Assembly (NCBI RefSeq): GCF_964355755.1
Contig: NC_092671.1
Coordinates: 23,951,070 to 24,015,069 of the forward strand
Source of the DNA: Antedon mediterranea
Lineage: Eukaryota > Echinodermata > Crinoidea > Comatulida > Antedonidae
Reading direction: 5' to 3'
DNA: 64,000 bases
This document shows, piece by piece, positions 1-12,300 of the stretch; position 1 is the first letter of the stretch, and each line of letters starts with the position of its first letter. A program made the position numbers and the translations under genes. The notes below the pieces were generated by a model. It worked only from the letters and a program-made list of their open reading frames with translations, searched no databases and was not told where the DNA came from.

Positions 1-347
1 AAAATGAATAAATGAACCTTCGCCATCACGTCCTACTGATATTGTACCATCTGCAAAATCAATCCAATATCCCCGGAAGATATCATCACTCAAAAATACA
101 GAACGTGATAACCTGAGATCATCATTTGCACGACAATTGATGCAACGTCGTATCTGAGCCAAACGTGGACTCAGGTAAATCTCATATAAGTCATCTACTT
201 CATATGTTTGACTTGACAGACTAATGAAAGTATTAGAGGATGTTCTAACATCAAATCGTATTCTTGTTATATTTTCTGGAATTGCCTGAAGTTGGTTAGA
301 ATAACTTTGAGAAGTGGTTACATCAAACAAGTGATTTAATCGACAAA
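1..347 (-). CDS. FAMeT domain 6, exon cut by the window edge
   Basis: Exon begins at 347 after a TTTTTCAG acceptor and stays open to base 1, so the C-terminal part of the domain is missing. The frame gives the family pattern seen in its five neighbours: a VxIGLS-like strand (here TFISLSSQ), a DDLYEIYLS segment, the IRRCINCR Cys pair, and a [16 protein letters not shown] strand. FAMeT (Methyltransf_FA) domains are beta-rich modules named after a crustacean protein; in multidomain secreted proteins there is no reason to assume methyltransferase activity. More repeats may follow outside the window. Confidence 0.85.
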
Positions 348-3300
348 CTGAAAAACAAATTATCATTCGATTATAATACAATTGTCAGGAAAAAAAATTT
401 GATAAGATTAAAACTAAAACTTATTATTGTCTATAAAAACAGAAAATAAAGTAACGTCATATAAATAAACCATACCTTTACTTCCCTGTTCTAACACTTC
501 AGCTGAAAAAGGGTAATTAAAAAAAAAGTATTATAAGGTGTTATTTATTTATACTATGCTATATTATTACTCATACAATGAAGACTGTCAATTATGTGAT
601 GTTACATTAAATGTCTATATGTTCAATGCCTATCCTCACCATGCAGACCTTTGAAATTTGTAACTTACGAAAACTGCAGAACTTGAAAGAAGCAGTAATA
701 GATCTAGCAGATCTTACACCAATGTAGTTTATTTGCAATGGATTTTCATCTTGCCATTCCATAAAGGCATGTCTATCACCTCCACGGCCAACTGATAAAG
801 AGCCATTTCTAATCTTTATCCAGTAATTGCGCATCTTTACAGGTTCAAGGTATTTAGATAAGCGAAGATTTATCCGAATGGCCTCCCTGCAGTTTTGGCA
901 GCGGCGAATTGATGCATCACGAGGTCCAAGTTTAATTTCATACATCTCATCCATGGTATAATATTGAGATGATAGCCCGATGTAAGCTTCGCGTGAACTT
1001 TGAACATCAAAAGTTAATGTATGCATGCCAAGTGGTATTGGGTTCAGTTTAAACTGGTATTTGTCTGTAGATCCATCTATTTGAACTGGTGCTGATTGCT
1101 GACATGCTGCAAATATTGAAAACAAAGACAGTAAAATTGATTATTTCAGAATAAGAGTTATAAAGTTGGTTCTAATATAATTAAAATATACAATTAATTA
1201 AAACATGCATACAGTATACTTAAATAGTTATTATACTTACTTATGCTGCCTTCTTCACTCATGACAGCTGAAAAAAAAACAAAAAAAAACATTTACATAT
1301 GGTATACACTAAAATTAAGTACCATGTCACTGTATTTTATACATTACTAAATGAACTTGAGCGATAATATTACCACAGATATTACTAATAAAGTCATTTC
1401 AAAATTATCTAAAATTAATTCTCAATATGATAGATTAATGTTTATTTCCTTACCTAAATCACACAATCTAAGTTCGCCTTGAACTCCATTATTCATATTG
1501 TAGCCTACATAACGTACATGCAGTGGATCTTCATCAGTCCATTCAACTAATGCTTGCTCAGAACCAGTAAAACCAACACTAATTGTGCCACCACTAAAAT
1601 CAATCCAATAGCCACGGAACTGTTCTTGATCTAAAACGGTTGTCCTTCTGAACCGATGATCAATTGAGTTTCGGCAGTTAAGACATCTACGAATACTTAA
1701 AAGACGGTTACCACTGGCGCCAAAAGAGATGACATATCCTTCATCCATATTGTAAGGATGTGCTGAAAGGACTACATTAACATCACGAGGTGCTTTTATA
1801 TCTAAAGTAAGTCGAGTTGAGCCTCGTGGAATCTTTTGATAACCAAAATGATAAGTGGCATCACTTCTTTCTACCGACCTTATAGGAAAGGCTTGACAAA
1901 CTGAATAAATAAGATAAAAAAATTATATAGAAAATTGAAAGCTTGAATGTTTGGATGGTGAAATCAATATGTTTATTTAGAGTTTATGGTACACCACATA
2001 TTTGGTTCTGAAAATAATTCTCGAGTTTCTCAACGTTTAAAAAAAAAGTTCTTTATAGTATTATTTACTATTAGTCTTTCACATACTAGTGCATCATCAG
2101 ATATTATTTGGAAAAAGACTTCTAAGTAACAAAATACAAAGTGTATATTGCACCTTAGTAATTTTACAGTCCTTGTCATAATTAAAATCAGTTAGTTATT
2201 GTAAATGAAAGTATGTTACCTGTACTACCAGTTATTTCCTCTTGTATTTGAGCTGTAAGAAAATAATAAAATAAAAACTATTTTAAATTCTATTCAAGTA
2301 CCTGGTTGTACAGTAAATATAGAATGACAAATTGCATTTTTAAAAAATTTACCTATTTCACAAAATCTTAGTGAGACTTCATTATTTCTTATAGTTCTTA
2401 CAGCAACATATCTAACTGGAAGTGGTGTAGGATCAGTCCATTCAGCAATAGGTACCTCATCATTTTCCCGACCAATTTTAATAATTCCATTTGCAAAACT
2501 TATCCAGAAATGGCGGTATTCATCTGGTGCTACCAAAGTAATTCTGTTTTGCATCCGCTGCACCTTGTTTGGACCACCTTTGAACCGACGTATGGATGCT
2601 CCACGGCCTGACCAACCACCTATAAGGATCTCATACATGTCTTCCATTATAAAGGGTTGCTCTGAGAGTCCAATATAAACATCAGCTCTAGATTGTACAT
2701 CAATCTCAAGACGTGTCAATTCCTCTGGAAATTGGCGGAATCCAAAATTGTAACGTAGATCATCTCCATGCATTTGGAATGGATTTGATTCTTGGCAAAC
2801 TTAACAAAAATTAAAATAAAATAGAATTGTAAACAAAATTTTAGGTGTTCATGATACAATAAAATAAATACATAAAATATATATTTATCTAAAAGTATGT
2901 ATTTTAATACATTTTAAATTTATTATAAATAAATAAAAGATAATTACTAAATACATGCTATAGTAGACAAACATTTTGGGTTAATGGAGTACCAATGGTA
3001 TTATCAAGCATTATTATGCTTTTAATAATATATGAAAATAACAAGAAACTAATACTTAATATTACAGATAACAACATATTAGTTTTTAATTAAATTAAAT
3101 ACAGTAAGTGAATAAATTCAGTTTAGTAAAGAAAAGTTATTAAACTTACATGTAGTACCAGCAGTAGACTTGGTAGCTGTAACATAAACAATATAATAAT
3201 TTAATAGGAATAATTAATATCATGGTAGAACAAAAAAAAGCTTGTGTACAGTACTTTTCACATTACGTTAACAATTTGGTAGTAGGAAGTTTTCTTAGAT

Positions 3301-6300
3301 ATCTAAATGTATACGAAATACCAAAACCCCTCTTTTTGGAATTACTTCATTTTGAGAGATAGTAGATCATCAAAATAAAGTTATGAATTTTGAAAAATTA
3401 CATACGAGTAGAAAAAAATCTAAAGCAATATTATTTACCCATGTTGCAAAATTGAAAAATAGCAGGCACAGCAGCACGAACTCCTACATATCGAGTAGGG
3501 AGTGGATCAGTATCAAGCCAGCTCATGATTGGAACACTTGAACCTTCTCTACCAATTGAAATGGTTCCATTGCTGAAGTCAATCCAGAAACTCCTGAAAG
3601 ATTCATCATTCACTAAGGGAGCTCGTCGGAATTGCTTATTTGCTCGATCAGGACAGTTCTTGCAACGTCGTATTGATGCATACATGCCTCTGCGTGTACC
3701 TAATGCTATTTCATACATTTCTTCTGTACTGTATGGGTATTGTGATAGAGATATAAATACATCCTGTTGAGCTTGTACCATAACATGTATTTGTTGACTG
3801 TTAGGAGAAACTTCCTGTAGTTGATATGTGTAGTCGTCTTGTCGGCTTTGAATCTGAATAGTTGACCCCTCACATGCTAGGTTTAAGGTTAAAACTATCA
3901 ATATTTAACATAAACTTGAGTAGTCCCAAGAATTAGAACACTGAACCAGATTAACCATACACTCAATTTAGGAAAAAACTAAATTACAAGAAAAAATAAA
4001 CTTTGATGTGTACCACAATTTGATCCAATACAGAGTATGATTCCCAATGCACCAAAGCTAAATGAAACACCATTTAACCGACATACATGATCCAAATCCA
4101 TATTTCTCAAAAATTGAAAAGAAAACCAGATTTACATTTGCATTCACCAAGGGAGTGAATTATGTATTTTTACTGTAACAACCTTTATATGCCTATCACG
4201 AGAAAGAGGTTTAAAAGGCTATAAACAAACATACTGAATATTAATATCCGATTACCTATAACAAAGTCAATAAGCATTGTCTTTAATATTCATGTGAGTA
4301 CTTTATGTTGAACATGAACAGGTACAAAATTGTTTACAGATGATATAATAGTACAGCTGTACAACTAACCAATTATCTCTTAAGTGAAGACACCCTCATA
4401 TGCTGTTCCATTAAATAAATATTATTTGAATTCTGATAAACAATTCAAATTATTGTTTTATACAATAATATGAAATGCATGCTGTTAGAATTTATATTAT
4501 ACGGTAGTATTTTTTAGTATTCATTTTAAAAATAAATAACTGCATGGCATGGTGACAAAATGTTAAACTTTTTAATACTAATTATTAATTTGGGCTATTG
4601 AATTTGACAAGATAGCAAAAAAACAATGTTAAAGGGCAGAATAAAAAGCCTTTGTTCTCTTTGATTTGCACAGAAGTCTCAGAAGGTAAACATTAGTAAA
4701 GGTGTCTAAAAACATAATACTGTAATACTTCTTTAAAAATGGATCAATAAATCAATCAAAGCTTTAAGATAAAATCACTAATATATAAAGTAATACCTTG
4801 AATTAATAATCTATTAACTTTTGCATACGTATAAAGTGTTTAAAAATGTTTTCATGTAAGAGATAATTGGCAAAAACATATAAATACAGACAGACTCAAT
4901 ATTCCCATGAAAAGAGACTAGATTGCCACTGTACTGATAGCATAACCAAAGACAATACTTACTATTGATACCATTTACCTCTGCTTCACCTATACAATAA
5001 ATAATACTAATTATGTGCCTTCTTACTTAATGTGTTTTATTGTTAATGTATGTTACTTATGCAACACATTGCCTATGAAGTGTTAAGTCACAATACATTA
5101 TACAGTACTTACCGAATAAATCCAGTGTAGAAATATTTTTAACGCCATCTAATAATAATGTTCTAAAAAATTTAACAATTTTTAATCAACAACTATAAAA
5201 ATAATTATACTTGCCAAGCCCACAAACTATAAATTCTCCTTGTACATTTTTCGTTGACAATCCAATGTAGTTAACATCAAAGGGTTCGTCATCATCATAG
5301 CTAAGGAATGGTACATCCTCGCCAACTTTACCAACTTGAATGTTGCCATCTGCAAAGCTAATCCAAAAGTTGCGAGCTTCATTCTCATCCAACCATCCAT
5401 CATTGTTTCGATTAGTAAATTCATCACGGCAGTTTTTACAACGTTTAACAGATGAAAATCTATCACCTCTGCTGCCAATAACTATCTCATACATGTCATC
5501 AATTTCAAAATTATGTGACGACAATGCAATGTACACTTCACTTGATGCTTGAACAGAGAGCTCAATTCTAGTCTGTGATTCACGGATATGGTGAAATGGA
5601 AAAATGTAATCGTATTCACCACTTGTGAGACGAGTGAAGCATTCTAAAAAACATGATAATTTCATACATTACTATTACAGAATTATTATTTACTACAATA
5701 ACTGATTTCATATTGGTATACGTGACACCATTGGTGACATACATTGTTATTCGTTACTTATCAAAACAGAAATATAAAATAAACAACCTGCAATCTGTAG
5801 TTTTAAAATGGTAAATCAAAGTAAAAATGTTTTCTTCATTTTCAAAAACACACACACAAAAAAAAAAAAAAATGTCCTTGGATATCTTGTACTTGTATTT
5901 TTTTGTTTATGTGTGCACAGGAACAAAACCGATTTCATTACAAATAGTCGACGCAAAATGGAGACTATTGGGTCACATACTTAGACAAGACCCATGTACA
6001 CCAGCCAACACAGCAATAAGCTATTATTTCAGCAACACTACCAATATAAAATTTCGAGGAAGACCGAGAACCACCCTACCAATAACTCTCAGCAACGACC
6101 TACTCACCCTTTATAAGCATAATACAGACATTAAGTATCCCGGACAATTGAAAACCAAGAAAGACATGAAACAACTTAAAGAACTAGCCAATGAAAGATC
6201 AGACTGGAAGAAACTAGTAAAAGAGATTTACGGAGCAGCCCAAGCAGAAATGTCGGCAAACTTTTCAGCGGAAAAGCAGTAATATATATATGGGTGCACA

Positions 6301-9300
6301 ATATTTTTTTTTTAGTTAAAAGTAAAGTATTGTGAGTCCTCCCAGATACAAACAATAAAATTAAAAATCTTATTAATTGTAAAAATTTGAAATATTTACC
6401 TGGTGATTCAGTGGTAGTTTGTGTGACAGAAACTTCTTCATTAGTAACCGAAACCTGCCCACTAACTACAGCTGGTAAAGCTGTACCAGTAACTCTTGGT
6501 GTTGTAGAACCAGGATAGAATGTTACTACAGGTGCTGCAGTTACTACAGGTATTGGAATGAATGGCAAGGTTTCTACAAAACAAAATGTTGGAATTTAAA
6601 GTTCAGTAAAAACAAGATACATATATATATACATATATATGGCTCTCTTTGTTATATTTCTTTTATTCCTGTCCACCCAGGCAGCACTTGCCAGCTTTAT
6701 ACTATGACGTTATCCAAATTCCTTCACTTGCACTGATGAAGGGCTAGTGTTGCCCGAAAGCTCTGCTAACTTTTCTGGCTGTTTACTTTATCGTTTTGAT
6801 TTAGCTTTTCGCTTTTTATTTTTGTATCTCCATTGAGATCCAGCCACTGATACCCACAGCATTGTCATTTTTTTCAGTAATTTGCCTTTGGATTTACATA
6901 TATATATATATATTTATTTTTTGTTTTTGTTTTTAAAGATCTTTCTACCAAAAATAAAATCTGTTGGATATGATGATTTACCAGCTAAATTGATTGTTAT
7001 AGCTGCAAACATTATTGCAATGCCGCTATCCTACATTATTAATTTATCCTTTACACATAGTCGTTTCCCCACTGCTTTGAAAGTAGCAAAAGTAATACCT
7101 TTATTTAAGAAAGGTACCGTAGTACAGATAACCCCGGTAATTATCGTCCATTTTCCATTTTGTCCTTATTTAGTAAAATTTTTTCTAAAGCCTTCGATAC
7201 AATTAATCACCAAATTTTGTTATCCAAATCATATTATGGTATTAGAGGGCAACCGTTTCTTTTGTTTACAGATTATTTAAAAAATAGATCCTAATTTGTT
7301 TTTTCGAATGGTCAAAGCTCCGATCATTTATCAATTCAATGCAGTGTTCCGCAAGGCTAGGTTCTTGGACCCACTCTTTTTCTAATTTATATTAATGAAT
7401 TACCAAATTCTTCCAGTTTTTTTTAATATCGTTTATTTGCTGACGACACTAACTTATATCACAATTTTGCAGGCAGTAATATTGATTTGTCTATGGTAAA
7501 TCATCATTTTCAAAAATATCAAACTGGTGTGACGCTAATAAATTAACTGTTAATTTGGTCAAAACTAGTTATATTTTTTATTTTTTGTAACCGATATAAA
7601 ACTATTAATAAATCAAACAATATATATTACAAAAATGTTATGATTAAAAACGTCAATGAAATTCAGTTTTTAGGTGTTAAATTAGATAAACACATCACAT
7701 GGAATAGCCATATAAACTTTATTAAAAATAGGATAAAAAAGAAATCTGGAATTCTGTTTAGTTTACGCCATATTGTACCGTAATATTTTACTTATGATTT
7801 ATAAATCATTTATTGAATCAAATATTACTATGGTTTAGAAGTCTGGGGTAGTACTTATAAGTCGCATCTATATCCTATTTTACTTATCTAAAAAAATGTG
7901 TCTTAGATGTATAACTTTCTCTGATTTTATGGCTCCATCTTCTCCATTATTTAAAGACCTGGGTATTTTAGACGTTTATAAGTTTTTTGAATTAAGTATA
8001 GTTAAGTTTGTTCATGACCAAATTAACGGCAAAACACCACATCAAACAATGGAATACTTTTATTTAATTACACATAATGCTAGTACCAGATCTATTAATA
8101 TAAATAATTTAGCAATTCTGAAAGCTCGCACAGATGCTGGAAAATTTAGAATTTTTTTTAATGGAGCTCAACTTTGGAATAATTTAACCTTAGTTAAAAA
8201 ATGTACCTCTTTTAAATTCATAAATGAAGTTAAATGTTTACTTTTACAAAAGTATTAATGATAGCCCCACTTATTTTTTTAAATTTTCTTTTATATAGTT
8301 GTTGTTTCTTTCTTATTGAATTATTGTTGTTAGATCAAAATTTATGCATTATGAGTAACATTTTTTGTGACAGGAGTCAAACCTCGATTAGCAAAAGCTA
8401 TTTTTTGGCTCCTTTACATATATATTGTACTATCTATTTATGTATGATGTGAATAAAGTTGGTATACATGCTGGTGAATTGAGGGTGGAGAGAGTAAGGG
8501 TAGAAAACAAGGAAGATAGCTTGGTAGATATACACCATTTTGGAATAGAACTTTAAAAAACAGCTTAAATGGTGGTTAATATTGAGATTTAAATTTAGGT
8601 AGTCAATGGAAAAATTTTTATTTTTTACGATCTGGGAGTATGTTCCTAATGTTAAGTCCAAAAGGTTTTGTTGTTTTAAGTAGTAATTCTCAGTGGTTTT
8701 CTTTGTCTTTGCGAGTTTTGTCGCTCCATTTGACATCGCAGTCTTTTGCAATAACTCTGAAATTTGCAATCGAGTGACCAGCTGAATTAAAATGTTCGGC
8801 TACAGGTTGATCAAGCTTTAATGTTTTGATAACTGATCTGTGTTGCGTCATTCTCATACGGAGTGTGTTTCTTGTTTTTCCGACGTACTGTTTACCACAA
8901 ATATTACAGTATGAGATAAATGACGTTTTTGGTTAGACAATTAATTGATTGTCTTATCTGAAAAATGTGACCAGTTTGGTTACTCTTAAAATTTACAGTA
9001 GAGTCAATCAATGGACAAGTTTTGCAAGATTTGCTGTAAAGGTGACTGCCCAAATACTGGCTGTCATGAGAGTTAATTTCACTCTTAAATTTGAATCTGA
9101 CTAATATATGACAAAGGTTTGGAGATCTAAGAAATGCAATAATGGGTGGTTCCGGAAAAACAGTCAGGAGACGTTCTGTGGACTGTAGAATGGGCATATG
9201 TTTCTCAATAATAGCCCGTAATGGAAGCAACTTGGGTGATTGTGACCAATGGCACTCTGTCCGGTTAGTTCTTCTATACGATTCCGAAAATCTAAATCTG

Positions 9301-12300
9301 AACTAGATTTGAACTCGTCACTACGGACGAGTTAGGTTATCCGCAGCGCAAACGCCACGTCATACGTTAGAATATTGCGCGCAGAAAAACGATTATGCCA
9401 TTGAAAAAATGTTAGTGCGCTCTCTATTTTGCGTCACGTCTAAGTATATACGGTATACACTATATTCTGTATACGTACTACATACAGTGCAGAATAGGTG
9501 AAAATAAGGGACCCAAGTTATTGACGCTTTTGAACATGATGACGTCATCACAATTTAAAAAATGGTAGATTATGCGAAAGATAATTGATTGGCCTAGACA
9601 ATATAACAAATTGGGGGAAAATGGAATACGGATAAGTGGAGATGCGCTCTATTAAATGTGATGAGCTATGCGAAAGAGACAAAAAACCTATATTTTATAT
9701 TCGAGTGGCCATACGATGACGTCACAATGAATCTGAAATTTTAAAAATGTTCACCACGGAGTTTAGAATCTATGACTTTTTAAAGAAAGGCATAATTTTC
9801 ACGAATTTTTGAACTTTTTCATCAAAAACGCACGCAAATTTTTCAATTCTACGTGCTCGTATGACGTGATTTTAAGTCCAAAATTGTTTGAAAGTTGGTA
9901 AATTTACTAGAAAAGGCTGGAAAAACAAAAATCGAACAAAAAAAAGATGTTTTTGCGCTATGTGCGCACACGCGCGTAAAAAAATTGCGCACGCCTGGGA
10001 ATTTTTGAAATGCTCAAAATGACATGAAACGCGTAGAAAATTGATTAGAAGTTAATTTTTTCGCATTTTGAAATTTTAAACGCGCTTAACTTTCTGCGCA
10101 AACTGCCATTTTTAATCCATAGAAAGTTTGCGCTTGATGACTTAAAATTTCACCAAGTTTCAATACAAAATGACTTTTGGTTTTTAATCTATGATCAATC
10201 ATTGAAATTCACATGTTGGCCAGAAGATAGAGATACGCTGCGAACAAAATTCGTGGAAAGAAAGAAGAACATAGAAAAACTAGATTTGAACTCGTCACTT
10301 TGACGAGTTCGGGTTATCCGCGCAAATGCAACATGCACATACTTAACCATATGAACCTCGACAATTATTATGCCATCCTATGACATGAAATAAATATGTT
10401 TACAGTGCTGAATTGTACCTATTATGTAGCATATATCATATTAAAGTATTTTACAGAATAAACTGTATATGTTATATACAGTGTAGCATAGACAAAATTA
10501 CGAGACCCATCTTTTCAATCCAATTATTAACACAATGACGTCATCAAATTGACATATAAAGATAACAATTTTAGAAGATAATTATCTAAATAATTACATT
10601 AAAACAAATTTGAAGAATTTTGGGCATGTAAAAGTGAGATGCGCTCTATTTAATGTGATGAGCAATAACGAAAGAGTAAAAACCCCTATATTTTACATTC
10701 GTGTGGCCATACGATGACGTCATAACATCCGAGGGGTAAAGATTCTGCATGAATTCATATCTACAACATATCTACTTGCATATAAAATTTTAAAAATTGG
10801 GGGTCGTGGATGATCTTGAGGAGCTATAATAGATTCAAAATTGGCATTATTTTGACAATATTTATAACTTTTTCAACTAAAACGTGCGCAAATGGTATAA
10901 ATCAACGTGTTCGTATGACGTCATTTTAATTTCAAATGATGTCAATCTTTTTTAAAATGAGGTTGTAAAATCATAATTCAAGAGAAAAAAAACATGATTT
11001 TCATGCTCCGTGCGCACCATACGCGTACATTTTTTCTCGCGCGCGGGAATTTTTGACATGCTCAAAATGTCATGATCAGCGTAGAAAGTTGATTAGAAAT
11101 TAATTTTGCGCATTTTGAAACTTTAAATGCGCGTGCGCGCGTAACTTCTTGTGAAACATGCCATTTTTAATCCATAGAAAGTTTGCCCTTTATATGACTT
11201 AAATTTTCACCAAGTGTCAATACAAAATGACTTTTGGTTTATAATCTATGACCAATCATTGAAATTCATAAAATCGCGCGTAACTTACGCTACGCGACTC
11301 TAACGTCATATAACTAAGTTTCCTGCACATCTACAGCTACAGGTCAATCTTATGACAAAGTTATACAATCTTATGTTGACAAGGATGAGAGATATGCGTG
11401 CAACAAAATTCCGGGAAAGAAAGAAGAACAAAGAAGATGAAAAAAAAAAAAGATCTTTACAATAACAAGGGTTATCCGCAATACCTTACGGTTGCGGATA
11501 ACCAAAAAAAAAAAAAAAAGATCCTGACAATAAACAGGGGTTATCCGCCAAGTGCGGATAACTAATAACAGATATGTCTGATATGTAATGCTTGACTGTA
11601 CGGTATATTTTTAGTACAGCGTCAGGGATGACAACTGCTAGGGAGCATGTAAATATTTTTATCCGTGGGCTTACGGAATAGGTCAGTTTTGAGTGTACCA
11701 TTTTCTATGGTCACCAAAAAGTCAACGCTACTAGTGGATTTAGTAGCTGTAAATTTGATAGTTGGGTGGGCTGAATTAATATTCAGAAGAAAAGAGACCA
11801 GATTATCTTCACCATGGGTCCAGGTCATGAAGATGTCGTCAATGTATCTAAACCAAACAAGTGGTTTATTAGATTGGAGGGACGGAAAATTGGCCAAAAA
11901 TTGTCCCATAAATAAATTTGCAAAAGATGGCGCCATTTTGTGCCCATCGCTGTGCCATATATTTGGAGGTAATGGTCATTTCACAAAAATAAAATTGTTG
12001 TTGTTGGTTTAGGTAAGAAATAAAATCTGCCTGAACTGGATTAACCAGTGCCAAATGATGTCCAATCTTAGGATCGATGGAATGTATTTTTACCATCACA
12101 GAATGAGTGATTTGTTACAATTACAGAGCTTGTTTTATAAGCTATAATTCGTGAAGACTTAGGGTACGTTCACTCGTATGGCGTAAGAATGACGTGGCTT
12201 ACGCAAGTGGTAAGGTAATCCACGGATTAAAATGCTCAGGTGTTCACACGTACAGCGTTCGTTATATTAATGAATGGCATTAAACAAAGAATCCAACTAT

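Noticed and set aside
1-5643. A true farnesoic acid O-methyltransferase
   Set aside because: No SAM-binding methyltransferase motif is present; the domain name is historical and the context is extracellular.
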